Origin: DASYRM01 sp036004405
GTDB lineage: Bacteria; Acidobacteriota; Vicinamibacteria; Vicinamibacterales; UBA2999
Assembly (NCBI GenBank): GCA_036004405.1
Contig: DASYRM010000011.1
Coordinates: 1 to 46,525, forward strand
Direction: 5' to 3'
Length of the DNA: 46,525 nt
A model generated the notes under the pieces. That model was not told the origin of the DNA. It searched no databases and was given only the letters and a program-made list of their open reading frames with translations. This document shows positions 7,690 through 15,558 of the stretch, one piece after another (within the stretch, counting starts at the first letter, position 1; each line of letters opens with the position of its first letter). The position numbers and the translations under genes were made by a program.

Positions 7690-8919
7690 ATGACCAACCT
7701 CGCAGTTCTCGTGCGGAGAAACCGCACTGCTTTTCTCGCTGCCGTAGTAGCCGCGTGTCTCGTGGCCGGCGACAGCGTGAATCAGGCGTCGGCACAAGGC
7801 TTCGGCCGCGGTCGCGGGCGCTCGAATCTCACCGGGACCTACCAGCTGAACACGACGCTCAGCGACAACTCGTCTCGAATCGCCGACGAGGTGACGCGCT
7901 CGCTGCCCGGCCGCGATCGGCCGCGGCTGCGCAATCAGATCATGCGCCGGCTCGACGCGCCCGAGGAGCTCGCGATCGAGCGCCGCGGGCGGAGCATCAC
8001 CATGGTCTCGAGCAATGCGGATCAGGTGACGTTCGAAGCCAACGGGCAGGCGCAGGTTGAGACGATGCCGAACGGGCGCTCGATGAGCACCGTCGCGACC
8101 CTGTTTGGCGATCGGCTGGAGATCAACTCCAGCGGCGATCGGTCGCTGGACTACCAGCTCACGTTCGAGTCGATCAACGGCGGCCGCAGCCTGCGGGTCA
8201 CGCGCCGCGTCAATGACGAGGGGCTGACCCGGCCGGTCGTGTCGCGCAGCGTCTACGACCGCGTGTCGGCCGAGGCGCGCCTCGACATGTACTCGACCTA
8301 TCGTTCCCGCAACACGAACGAACGCTATGGAAACACGAACGAACGCTACGGGCGGCCGCGGGACACCGCGGGCATCCGTGGTGACGTGGCAACCGACTAT
8401 GTGCCCGACGGCACCGAGATCGTGGCCACGCTCGACAACCGGCTGACCACGCGCGACGCGCGAGCCGAAGATCCGTTCACGCTCACCGTCGTGTCGCCCG
8501 GGCAGTTCCAGGGCGCGCGGATCGACGGCCGGCTGCTGGGCGTCGACCGTTCGGGCCGCGTCGCCGGACGCGCGGACCTGACGTTCGATTTCGAGCGCAT
8601 CCGCTTCCGCAACGGGCGGACGTCGGATTTCGACGGCGCCATCCTCGGTGTGCGGACGCCTGACGGCGACACCCTGCACGTAGAGAACACCAACGTGGGC
8701 GAGGATGAGAGCCAGACGTCGAAGACCGCCACCCGGACCGGTATCGGCGCGGCGATCGGTGCGGTGCTTGGCGCGGTGACCGGCGGCGGCAAGGGCGCAG
8801 CCATCGGCGCGGCGATCGGCGGCGCGGCGGGTGCGGGCTCGGTGATCGTCCAGGGACGCGACGATCTGAACCTCGAGCCTGGGTCCGAGTTCCGGATTCG
8901 CGCCTTCGGTCCTCGGTAG
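7690..8919 (+). CDS. Exported glycine-zipper protein
   Basis: 409 aa. Signal peptide 1-~36 (cleavage after ASA) and a Gly/Arg linker. Residues 45-185 look like a beta-rich domain (LTGTYQLN..., repeated DRLEI/SITMV strands). The middle is conserved around DYVPDGTEIVATLDNRLTT and may be a second beta domain. Residues ~350-384 form a YMGG-type glycine zipper (GIGAAIGAVLGAVTGGGKGA and following), which can insert in or pack against a membrane. GGAGG at 7679-7683 sets the ATG at 7690. A 21-bp tandem duplication codes for NTNERYG twice. A palindromic repeat follows the stop codon by 1 nt. Likely envelope-associated; function unknown. Confidence 0.75.
   Translation: MTNLAVLVRRNRTAFLAAVVAACLVAGDSVNQASAQGFGRGRGRSNLTGTYQLNTTLSDNSSRIADEVTRSLPGRDRPRLRNQIMRRLDAPEELAIERRGRSITMVSSNADQVTFEANGQAQVETMPNGRSMSTVATLFGDRLEINSSGDRSLDYQLTFESINGGRSLRVTRRVNDEGLTRPVVSRSVYDRVSAEARLDMYSTYRSRNTNERYGNTNERYGRPRDTAGIRGDVATDYVPDGTEIVATLDNRLTTRDARAEDPFTLTVVSPGQFQGARIDGRLLGVDRSGRVAGRADLTFDFERIRFRNGRTSDFDGAILGVRTPDGDTLHVENTNVGEDESQTSKTATRTGIGAAIGAVLGAVTGGGKGAAIGAAIGGAAGAGSVIVQGRDDLNLEPGSEFRIRAFGPR
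8311..8352 (+). repeat. In-frame 21-bp tandem duplication
   Basis: Two copies (8311-8331 and 8332-8352) differing in three bases at the 3' end, each coding NTNERYG. It keeps the reading frame of the glycine-zipper protein and looks like a recent slippage product. Confidence 0.9.
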
Positions 8920-8920
8920 T

Positions 8921-8957
8921 ACGTAGAGGCGGACCTCTTTGAGGTCCGCCTCTACGT
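8921..8957. repeat. REP-like palindrome, type A (17-bp perfect stem)
   Basis: ACGTAGAGGCGGACCTC (8921-8937), loop TTT, then its exact complement (8941-8957). It fills the 45-bp gap between convergent genes ending at 8919 (+) and 8965 (-), so it can serve as a bidirectional terminator. The 19 nt starting AGTACGTAGAGGCGG recur exactly at 45508-45526 inside a coding sequence, showing that this is a dispersed element. Confidence 0.85.
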
Positions 8958-8964
8958 TCGTGGG

Positions 8965-10086
8965 CTAGTTGCCGTCGATGTCGTCGTTCGGATTGGTGCG
9001 GCCCGGAATCGGCCGCGCCCCGGCGTCCAGGTTCTGCTGGATGCTCTTGCGCTTCCGAACGATCCCCTTCTTCAAATCCGCGGCGATGGCGGCGTCTTCC
9101 TCGCGCTCGGCGCTCAGCGAGTGCGGGAGCATGTAGTTGCCCTCGTGGCACTCGTACGGCAGCAGCTCGTAGCCGGGCGGCGACGACAGCGGCAGCGAGA
9201 TCGTGAACGGCTTCGTGTACGTTTTCGGGTCGTCCACGTGCACTTCGTAGCGCAGCTCGTCGTTGTCCACTCGAGTGATGCGCTCGGTGATCTTCAGGTC
9301 GGCGCTGTGGCGCAGCCCGTTGCCGTTGCCGCCGCCGATGCTGGTACGGTCGGTGAAATTGGTGGTCTCGATCACCAGAGTGTTGCCGTCCCAGCGGCCG
9401 CGCGAGTCACCCAGGTACTGGCGGATGTTGGAGGTCAGGTGCGGGCGCCCGTCGGTGTAGATGACGCGCGTGTCGTGCACCATCTCGTAGCTCAGCACCA
9501 CCATCCCCGGCGCCTGCACGATGCGGTTCCCGTTGCCGTAGACGACCGGCATGACGGAGCCGACGATACCGCGGGTGATGCAGCGGTCGTAGAGCGTGTA
9601 GTCTTCAGGCGTATTGAACGGCCCCTCGCCGAAGCTGCCGCGGTCGCGCGGCGCGGCGCGCTTCTGGGCTTCGGCGGTAAAGGCCGGGGTACGCCCGTTC
9701 TCGGGCTCGATGACGAGCGACGTCTGGCGATACGACTTCGTCTTCCACGCGTCGTCGTTGCGGAAGATGCTGACGGCGTTCTCGCCGCCCTTCCGCCGCT
9801 TCTCGTCGGCCTTCTGCGCTTCGGAGAATTCCTCGTCGCTGAGCATGGCGCGCGTGCCGAACTTGTCCGGTCGTTCGCGCGGGATCCCGAGCGCGGCGTC
9901 GCTCGTCCACACGCCCTGCAGGTCCGGTTCGCCCCATGTCGTCTTCGGCGGGGCGAAGCCCTTGGCGGGTGCCGCCAGCTGAGCGGAAATCGCTTTCGAC
10001 GCCTCGGTCTGCGCCCGCGCAACCGGCGCGTGGCTCACCACGAGCACGACGGCGACGGCAGCCAACCCAACGTGTGTTCGGCTCAT
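8965..10086 (-). CDS. Secreted acidobacterial 'PDLQGVW' family protein
   Basis: 373 aa. Signal peptide 1-~24 (cleavage after ARA). The mature N-terminus has TTWGEPDLQGVWTSDAALG, and the core has YTDGRPHLTSNIRQYLGDSR, GRWDGNTLVIETTNFTD and a beta-rich C-terminal half ending in ...LLPYECHEGNYMLPHSL. This pattern belongs to a large, functionally uncharacterised family common in acidobacteria. The gene at 28535 is a diverged paralogue sharing DGRPH and the 'GxWxGxxLxVxTTxF/L' segment. The start at 10086 has GGAGGAG 6-12 nt upstream. The upstream region is shared with the divergent SDR gene (83 bp). Possible role in the processing of a periplasmic substrate; not known. Confidence 0.75.
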   Translation of the reverse strand: MSRTHVGLAAVAVVLVVSHAPVARAQTEASKAISAQLAAPAKGFAPPKTTWGEPDLQGVWTSDAALGIPRERPDKFGTRAMLSDEEFSEAQKADEKRRKGGENAVSIFRNDDAWKTKSYRQTSLVIEPENGRTPAFTAEAQKRAAPRDRGSFGEGPFNTPEDYTLYDRCITRGIVGSVMPVVYGNGNRIVQAPGMVVLSYEMVHDTRVIYTDGRPHLTSNIRQYLGDSRGRWDGNTLVIETTNFTDRTSIGGGNGNGLRHSADLKITERITRVDNDELRYEVHVDDPKTYTKPFTISLPLSSPPGYELLPYECHEGNYMLPHSLSAEREEDAAIAADLKKGIVRKRKSIQQNLDAGARPIPGRTNPNDDIDGN

Positions 10087-10143
10087 GCGGCTCTCCTCCG
10101 GGAAGACGATGGCCGGCATTGTACGGCGTTTCGTTTCAGCCGG

Positions 10144-10162
10144 GCACGAGCTTTGCTCGTGC
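10144..10162 (+). repeat. Perfect 8-bp hairpin before the SDR start
   Basis: GCACGAGC-TTT-GCTCGTGC, ending 7 nt before the ATG at 10170. It occupies the place where a Shine-Dalgarno would lie, so it may restrict ribosome access or be a small REP copy. No T-run follows, so a terminator is unlikely. Confidence 0.6.
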
Positions 10163-10169
10163 GAAACGC

Positions 10170-11246
10170 ATGACACGAAAAGACGCGCTGGTTGCCGCCG
10201 GCATCGCCGCCGGCGGAATGTTGATGGGAGCGGCACTGGCCGCCGAGGCCCGCCGCGCGCGCCGGGCCATCGAACTGGACGGTGTGGCCGCGCTGGTCAC
10301 CGGAGGATCGCGCGGCCTGGGGCTCCTCATCGCCCGCGAGCTCGGGCGTCAGGGCGCCCACGTGGTGTTGATGGCTCGAAACCAGGCCGAGCTCGACCGC
10401 GCCGAACAGAAGCTGCGCGCGGAAGGCCTGGACGTCTCCACCGTGGCGGGCGACGTCTCGCAGCCTGCCGACGCCCGCCGTGCCGTCGAAACCACGGTCG
10501 CACGGCACGGTGCCATCGACGTGCTGGTGAACAATGCCGGCGTCATCACCGTGGGCCCGGTGGAACACGCCTCGCTCGCCGACTTCGAAGAGGCCATGGG
10601 CGTGCACTTCTGGGGACCGCTGCATACCATGCAGGCAGCCATCCCGCACATGCAGCGCCAGGGCGGCGGACGGATCGCGAACATCTCGTCGGTGGGCGGC
10701 AAGATCGGCGTGCCGCATCTGGTGCCCTACTGCGCGAGCAAGTTCGCGCTCGCGGGATTGTCGAGCGCCATCACGCCCGAGATCGCGCGCCACAACATCG
10801 CCGTCACCACCGTCTGCCCCGGCCTGATGCGCACGGGATCGGCGTTCAACGCCTGGTTCAAAGGGCAGCACCGGGAGGAATTCGCCTGGTTCGCCATCGC
10901 CGATTCGCTGCCGCTCCTCTCGACCAGCGGCCGCTACGCGGCCGCGCGGATCGTGGACGCGCTCCGCCACGGCGACGCCGATCTCGTCATCACCTGGGCG
11001 GCCAAGCTGGGCGCGGTTGCGGCGGCACTGATGCCGAACACCGTCGCGATCGCCCTGCAGGCCGCCAACGCGCTGCTGCCCGATCCGCAGCCGTCGGCTG
11101 GCGAGGAGCGGTGGAGCGGCTGGCAGAGCCTGTCGGCCTGGGCGCCGTCGCAGCTGGCCCGCCTGGCCGAACAGGCCCGCCTGGCCGAACAGCCTGGCGA
11201 CAGCGTCAGGCCGTTGGACGGTGCGGCTCCTCGAGCACGTGCGTAG
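10170..11246 (+). CDS. Short-chain dehydrogenase/reductase, membrane-anchored
   Basis: 358 aa. An N-terminal hydrophobic segment (~8-25) is followed by a Rossmann fold: TGGSRGLG nucleotide-binding motif (~43-50), NNAGV, ISSVGG with the catalytic Ser region, and YCASK with catalytic Tyr and Lys. The basic residue in the beta2 position (LMARNQ) suggests NADP preference. The C-terminal ~100 residues, beyond the classical ~250-aa domain, include a hydrophobic stretch (AAKLGAVAAALMPNTVAIAL) that may be a second membrane contact. Substrate unknown. The start has no clear Shine-Dalgarno and sits just after a hairpin. The 3' end contains an 18-bp tandem repeat (11160-11195, RLAEQA twice) and overlaps the convergent PNPOx gene by 41 bp. 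Confidence 0.88.
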   Translation: MTRKDALVAAGIAAGGMLMGAALAAEARRARRAIELDGVAALVTGGSRGLGLLIARELGRQGAHVVLMARNQAELDRAEQKLRAEGLDVSTVAGDVSQPADARRAVETTVARHGAIDVLVNNAGVITVGPVEHASLADFEEAMGVHFWGPLHTMQAAIPHMQRQGGGRIANISSVGGKIGVPHLVPYCASKFALAGLSSAITPEIARHNIAVTTVCPGLMRTGSAFNAWFKGQHREEFAWFAIADSLPLLSTSGRYAAARIVDALRHGDADLVITWAAKLGAVAAALMPNTVAIALQAANALLPDPQPSAGEERWSGWQSLSAWAPSQLARLAEQARLAEQPGDSVRPLDGAAPRARA

Positions 11247-11733
11247 TGCCGAGCTCCGGCTGCGTGCCCGTCAGCCAGCCTTTCACCGCTTCGTACAGGT
11301 AGATCGGCCGCGGCTTGTTCACTTCGAGGAACGCCGCCGCGTGAATCGTGACGCCGATGAGCACCATGCGCGGGTCATCGGGCGTGCCGTGGCGCCGGTC
11401 CTCGCCGTCGTCGGGAAACCACAGCTTCCACTCAGGCGTATAGAGCTCGCGGATCGTCGCGCGATCCGTCGAGACCGCCGCCGTGCCAGACACCGACGCC
11501 CACTCGCCAGTGGCGTCTTTGTAGTACGCCAGGTTGATGTGCGGGTCGCGCGACAGGTCGTCGAGTTTGGAGGTGCCGATGGTGGTGACGAACCACAGAT
11601 CGGCGCCCTCCGCATGCTTCTGCGTCGCCATGGGGCGCGACTGCAGATGACCATCGGCGCGGCGCGTGGTCATCATGGCCGCATCGATGCGATCGATCAT
11701 CTCGTAGAACGTTTCCAGATCGGTTTTCACCAT
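11206..11733 (-). CDS. Pyridoxamine 5'-phosphate oxidase-like (general stress protein 26 type)
   Basis: 175 aa. Split-barrel FMN-binding fold of the GsiB/YdaG type: MIDRIDAAMMTTRRADGHLQSRPM, LWFVTTIGTSKLDDLSRDPHINLAYYK, and SGTAAVSTDRATIRELY fit the family's FMN-binding and dimer strands. The YTPEWKLWFPD segment is characteristic of this subgroup. Probable flavin or deazaflavin-dependent stress protein; substrate not predictable. Start at ATG 11733 (MVKTDLE); no strong Shine-Dalgarno. It is 10 nt downstream of the small membrane protein gene, probably in the same transcript, and overlaps the SDR gene 3' end on the other strand. Confidence 0.85.
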   Translation of the reverse strand: MVKTDLETFYEMIDRIDAAMMTTRRADGHLQSRPMATQKHAEGADLWFVTTIGTSKLDDLSRDPHINLAYYKDATGEWASVSGTAAVSTDRATIRELYTPEWKLWFPDDGEDRRHGTPDDPRMVLIGVTIHAAAFLEVNKPRPIYLYEAVKGWLTGTQPELGTTHVLEEPHRPTA

Positions 11734-11743
11734 CGGCCCCGGG

Positions 11744-11998
11744 CTAGAGCGGCTTCGCGAAGCCGAATTCGGAGTACGCGCCGTTGGCGGCCACCGGTGT
11801 TCGGGTGCGGCTATGGCGCAGCATGCGGATGGCGGGCACGGTGGTGGCCGCGCCAAGGCCGAGCAACGCCAGACCGATCCGCCGTCGCCGCTCCTCTGGA
11901 ATGCGGCCCGCCACCAGCAATCCCACACCGAAGGCCAACGCCGCGCGCGTGCCGACCACGAATCCGAACGACCGCGGCTTGAGGTTGAAACTCTGCAT
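11744..11998 (-). CDS. Small membrane protein
   Basis: 84 aa with two predicted membrane segments (FGFVVGTRAALAFGVGLLVA and RIGLALLGLGAATTVPAI) joined by a short basic loop PEERRRR. I do not recognise the family. The start at 11998 has GGGAGG 8 nt upstream; a longer in-frame start at 12025 lacks one. It lies just upstream of the PNPOx-like gene and is likely co-transcribed with it. Confidence 0.65.
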   Translation of the reverse strand: MQSFNLKPRSFGFVVGTRAALAFGVGLLVAGRIPEERRRRIGLALLGLGAATTVPAIRMLRHSRTRTPVAANGAYSEFGFAKPL

Positions 11999-12087
11999 GA
12001 CAAGGACCTCCCACTGCTGTCGCACGCAAACGGTGCGCCGCAGTTCGATGCCGCACCCGGGCGTGGAGTTTGCAGCGCCGTCCAGTC

Positions 12088-12527
12088 GTGCAGCCCATCA
12101 CGAGACGCCCGTTCGGTGCACATGCGGATCAGGTGTCGATTCTCGGCCTCGGCGGCTATCACATCGGACGGGTTGGCACTATCCGTGAGGCCGTCCACAT
12201 CGTGCACGAAGCGATCGACGCCGGCGTGAACTTCATGGATAACGCGTGGGAGACGGCGCCAGCGAAGAGCGGATGGGTCGGGCGCTGGCCGATCGACGCG
12301 ATCGACGCGTGCCAGCTGCAGCTCAACGGCTTCGACCGCGCCGAACGCGTCGGCGATGCGCTCCGCTACGCCATGAGCCTGCCCGTGTGCACGACGGTGT
12401 CTGGCATCGACTCGCCGACGTCGCGGCGGACGGACGATTCGAGCGCTACAAGACCACCGCCGAACAGGAGGGGACGGTCGGCCGCGAACAGCACGGGTAT
12501 CCGTCGCAGGAGGAGATGGCGGGCTGA
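12088..12527 (+). pseudogene. Aldo/keto reductase remnant with frameshifts and deletions
   Basis: About 147 codons remain of a family usually near 330 aa. In frame 1 the start reads ITRRPFGAHADQVSILGLGG and then EAIDAGVNFMDNAW, a typical AKR N-terminus. From about 12246 the similarity moves to frame 3 (GDGASEERMGRALADRRDR). It then returns to frame 1 (DACQLQLNGFDRA joined directly to ALRYAMSLPVCTTVSGIDS, so the barrel middle is missing) and finally to frame 3 again (DGRFERYKTTAEQEGTVG to the TGA at 12525). At least three frame changes and two internal deletions mean no functional enzyme. Its end lies 16 bp from the convergent MOCOS-like gene. Confidence 0.82.
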
Positions 12528-12543
12528 GCAGATCGGGCCGCGC

Positions 12544-13866
12544 TCAGCTCCGGCCGGCGGAGACGCCCGCGATCAGTGCACCCAGTCGCTGGATGTCGCC
12601 GTCGTTGGTGGCCAGCCCGACGGAGGCGCGGAGCGCGCCAACGGCTCCGTCGCCCATGCAGTCGCGGAAACGCGGGATGCTGAAGTCACCACGCAGGCAG
12701 GCGCGCATCCGCGCCGCGTCCAGACCGAGCGCGTGCGCCGCCGCGCCAGGATTGCAGAAGCAGCCGCCGCGGATGGCGATTCCGCGTGCGCGCGCCGCCG
12801 CCTCCACCTGCTCGTACGGGAGCAGGCGTCCGTCGCGGCGCACGTTGAACGCCACGGTCCCACCCCGTGCGTTCATCCCGTCCGGACCGTAGACCTCGAC
12901 CGCCTCGCCACAGCTCTGGAGCATCTCGAGCAGCCGTTCGGTCATCGCCGCGCCATGACGGGCCACGGCATCCACTCCGAGCCGCGACATCCACCGCAGG
13001 CCGTCGCACACGGCGTCCATTGCGAGAAAGCTGACGGTGCCGTCCTCGAACCGCGCCGCGCCCACCTTCCGCTGCACAAGCCAGTGCGGCATCGACACGT
13101 AGTCCACCGTGCCGCCGCCGAAGTAGCGGCGCCGCAGTGCCGCGAGCGCGTCGCGCCGGGCAATCAAGGCGCCGATGCCGGTCGGGTAGCCGAAGATCTT
13201 GTAGAACGAGAGCGCCACGAAATCGGCGGGCGCGGCCCGAAGATCGAGGCACGCTCCCGGCGCGAAGGAGGCCGCGTCGAGCAGTACGCGGTAGCCGCGC
13301 GCCTGCGCGACACGCACCCACTCCAGCGGGTGCCGCACGCCGGAGAAGTTCGACTGCGCCGGAAACGCGAAGAGCGACGGGCCTGGCACGCGCACGAGCG
13401 CCGCCTCGGGGTCCGTCCCGCGCAGGTCGCCCGCGAGCGCCACCAGCGTCGCCCGCGCCTTGGCCCGCCGCGCCGGCCAGGCCAGCCCATTGACGGAGTT
13501 GTGGTTGTCGGCGGTCAGCACCAGTCGGGAGTTGCGATCGAAGGGGAACGCCTCAGCCAGGATGCGAATCGCGCCGCTGGCGTTGGCGGCGAACACCACG
13601 TCGTACACCGCGGGGTCCGCCCCGCAGAACTCCAGCGTCAAGGCGCGCGCCCGCTCGGTGGCGGCGGTGCTGGCACAGGAGGGGCCGCTCTCGGCGTGCG
13701 GATTGCCGCGGACTGCCGCCCGCAGGCGGCGCGCGTCGCGCCGGACGAGCGAGGCCGGATACAGGGCGGCGCCGGTGTAATCGAGATACACCGTCGCGGT
13801 GCGATCGAGCCGCGCGAACTCGCGCGCGCGCAGGCCCGCCACGCGATCCGTCGCGCGCATCAGCAT
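12544..13866 (-). CDS. MOCOS-like class V aminotransferase (putative Moco sulfurase / cysteine desulfurase)
   Basis: 440 aa PLP enzyme. The signature series follows the N-terminal domain of molybdenum-cofactor sulfurase: VYLDYTGAALY (26-36), GNPHAESGPS, FAFPAQSNFSGVRHPLEW (166-183), DAASFAPGACLDL, SFYKIFGYPTGIGALI with the PLP-binding Lys223, YFGGGT, ARFEDGTVSFLAMDA and GGCFCNPGAA with Cys369/Cys371, one of which would carry the persulfide. The MOSC domain of full-length eukaryotic MOCOS is absent. Expected reaction: take sulfur from cysteine as a protein persulfide and pass it on. The ATG at 13866 has GGAG 6 nt upstream and overlaps the preceding rhodanese stop; ATG 13860 is an alternative. 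Last gene of a five-gene sulfur operon. Specificity for Moco is inference. Confidence 0.85.
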   Translation of the reverse strand: MLMRATDRVAGLRAREFARLDRTATVYLDYTGAALYPASLVRRDARRLRAAVRGNPHAESGPSCASTAATERARALTLEFCGADPAVYDVVFAANASGAIRILAEAFPFDRNSRLVLTADNHNSVNGLAWPARRAKARATLVALAGDLRGTDPEAALVRVPGPSLFAFPAQSNFSGVRHPLEWVRVAQARGYRVLLDAASFAPGACLDLRAAPADFVALSFYKIFGYPTGIGALIARRDALAALRRRYFGGGTVDYVSMPHWLVQRKVGAARFEDGTVSFLAMDAVCDGLRWMSRLGVDAVARHGAAMTERLLEMLQSCGEAVEVYGPDGMNARGGTVAFNVRRDGRLLPYEQVEAAARARGIAIRGGCFCNPGAAAHALGLDAARMRACLRGDFSIPRFRDCMGDGAVGALRASVGLATNDGDIQRLGALIAGVSAGRS

Positions 13867-14483
13867 CCGCGTCTCCGGATGGCCGCCACTAGCAGCGCGG
13901 TCGCGACGGGGGGGCGATGGCCGAGATCGGCACCAGCCGTCCAGTAGCCCGCCGGCATCTGCGCGCGCGGCACGTCGACCCGCGGCTGACCGCCAAAATA
14001 GCGGCTCAGCGCGGCGCGCCGATCGAAGTCCGCGCGTTCGGCGGGCGTTGCGTCCACGGGTAGCGCCGGCTCGTGCACGCGCGCAATCCATTCGTAGAGC
14101 CCCTCGCGCAGGTAGAACACGTCGCGATAGCCGCGCATGCGCAGCAGCGTCCAGGCCTGTGCCGCGCGCACGCCGTCGCCGTACAGAACTATGAACGTTG
14201 ACCGCGGCAACCGCGTCTCGAGCAGGCCCGTGAGTGTGGCGGGCACCGCCGACGGGATGTGAAAACGCTGAAACTCGTCCTGACCGCGCAGGTCGAAGAG
14301 GCTCGGGCGCTCGCCGGCCTTGATGCGTTCGGCCAGTGCCACCGCCGTCGTCCAGTCCCGCTCTGCGGCAATATCGGCCACGAGGCGGCGCGCACCGACG
14401 GTCCCGGTCCCCGTGTCGCTGGCGGCAGCCGCGCCACCGAGGATCAGGGCGACCAGGGCCATCGTGCGGTGAAGGCCGATCAC
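13860..14483 (-). CDS. Exported rhodanese-like protein lacking the catalytic cysteine
   Basis: 207 aa. Signal peptide 1-~22 (HRTMALVALILGGAAAAS). Rhodanese fold: SLFDLRGQDEFQRFHIPSAV, then FIVLYGDGVRAAQAW, where active rhodaneses have a Cys after the strand (YCxxGxRA), then MRGYRDVFYLREGLYEW. The Cys is missing and the loop is shortened, so this is probably a persulfide-binding or structural variant rather than a transferase. The C-terminal ~70 residues (RYFGGQPRVDVPRAQ...) end in a basic tail. A GTG start overlaps the YeeE-2 stop (GTGA, 14483-14480) with GGAG upstream; ATG 14462 is an alternative. Third of the four overlapping junctions in the sulfur operon. Confidence 0.78.
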   Translation of the reverse strand: MIGLHRTMALVALILGGAAAASDTGTGTVGARRLVADIAAERDWTTAVALAERIKAGERPSLFDLRGQDEFQRFHIPSAVPATLTGLLETRLPRSTFIVLYGDGVRAAQAWTLLRMRGYRDVFYLREGLYEWIARVHEPALPVDATPAERADFDRRAALSRYFGGQPRVDVPRAQMPAGYWTAGADLGHRPPVATALLVAAIRRRGC

Positions 14484-15049
14484 GACTGCCGGCTCCGCAT
14501 CAGCCGCTCCGCCGCGACGAACATCGCCACTGCCATCCCGGCGACCAGCGCCACCACGAGACCGGTGGACAGGTGCAGCAGATCGGGCAGCGTCAACGTT
14601 CCGAGCGGCGTGCTCGCATACACCTGCTCCAACCAATCGAACCCGACGTTGAACGCGAGGACGCCGAGCAGCAGCCCCGCCATCACGGCCAGCCCGTCCC
14701 CGCGGCCCGTGGCCGCGGCCACACACGACGTGCCCGGGCACAGGCCGGCCAGCAGCAGCCCGCCGCCGAAGAGCAGGCCACCGATGGCCTGCGGCACCGC
14801 GAAGGTGTCGGGAACGTACACCGCGCCGAGGTCGAGCACGCCGGCGCGATCGAGCCAGAACGCTCCGAGCATGGCGGTGACGAGCGCGCTGAAGAGCACC
14901 TTGAACACGGTGAGGTTGGCGAAATAGAACTGGCCGACCAGGACGCGCGCGCTGCCCAGCCCGGCGCGCTCGAGCAGCCATCCGAACGCACACCCGATGG
15001 CGAACGCGATCGCCAGCGTCGCGGCGACGGAGTCGGACGCGGCGCTCAC
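14480..15049 (-). CDS. YeeE/YedE family half-transporter 2 (TsuA-like sulfur transport)
   Basis: 189 aa, mostly membrane helices (about 5-25, 45-65, 88-110, 120-140, 155-178). The diagnostic re-entrant motif LLAGLCPGTSCVAAATGRGDG places Cys104 and Cys109 in the pore region; YeeE/YedE proteins such as thiosulfate transporter TsuA use conserved cysteines to pass thiosulfate. This half pairs with the gene just upstream, together approximating a full-length YeeE split into two genes. GTG start at 15049 overlaps the upstream stop by 4 nt (GTGA). Likely substrate thiosulfate or another reduced sulfur compound, by family. Confidence 0.85.
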   Translation of the reverse strand: MSAASDSVAATLAIAFAIGCAFGWLLERAGLGSARVLVGQFYFANLTVFKVLFSALVTAMLGAFWLDRAGVLDLGAVYVPDTFAVPQAIGGLLFGGGLLLAGLCPGTSCVAAATGRGDGLAVMAGLLLGVLAFNVGFDWLEQVYASTPLGTLTLPDLLHLSTGLVVALVAGMAVAMFVAAERLMRSRQS

Positions 15050-15558
15050 AGCCACAGCCTCCGCGCCAGCGGCGCGCAGGCATACGCCGCCGCGAAGGCG
15101 GTAACGATGAAGATCCAGCTGCCGACCGACAGCAGCGCACCACCGGACAACGCCTGCCCGCTCGTACAGCCGCGCGCGAACTTTGCGCCGATCCCCATCA
15201 CGACGCCGCCGGCGAGCGCGGCCGCGAGGCGCGGCCCAGGGGTGAGGCGCGGACCGCGTTCGGCCGTCCAGGCGAGCCGCCCCGCACTCCACGCGGACGC
15301 GAAGGCGCCAGCGGCGACGCCGAGGAGTTCCCACACGAGCCAGTCGCGCAGCGGGCTCGCGAGCCCGTCGGGCAGGTAGGGCGCGAGCGCCGGCAACGCG
15401 GCGGCCTTGGCCGGGCCCACGACCGCAGCGGTCAGCGCCGCGGCCACGGTGGAAAATGCGCCCGACGCGCCAAGACCCTGGCCGGCCAGCGCGTAGGCGG
15501 CCAGCAGCACGCCGCCGATGCCGACGCCGGCCAGGTATGGGTCGGCGTGACGTGTCAC
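15046..15558 (-). CDS. YeeE/YedE family half-transporter 1 (TsuA-like sulfur transport)
   Basis: 170 aa membrane protein. Helices at about 9-28, 36-50, 72-92, 110-128 and 140-160. The motif GAKFARGCTSGQALSGGAL carries Cys131 in the family's GCTSG signature. Tandem small YeeE/YedE genes are a common arrangement for this transporter. The GTG at 15558 overlaps the upstream rhodanese stop by 4 nt. The frame is open for much longer upstream, but that sequence is antisense or out-of-frame to the rhodanese gene and has no homology. Confidence 0.85.
   Translation of the reverse strand: MTRHADPYLAGVGIGGVLLAAYALAGQGLGASGAFSTVAAALTAAVVGPAKAAALPALAPYLPDGLASPLRDWLVWELLGVAAGAFASAWSAGRLAWTAERGPRLTPGPRLAAALAGGVVMGIGAKFARGCTSGQALSGGALLSVGSWIFIVTAFAAAYACAPLARRLWL

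Noticed and set aside
12070..13947. Single 625-codon plus-strand frame covering the AKR remnant and the MOCOS-like gene
   Set aside because: Only the first ~50 codons and a short later piece resemble AKR; the rest is antisense to the PLP enzyme with its clear motifs.
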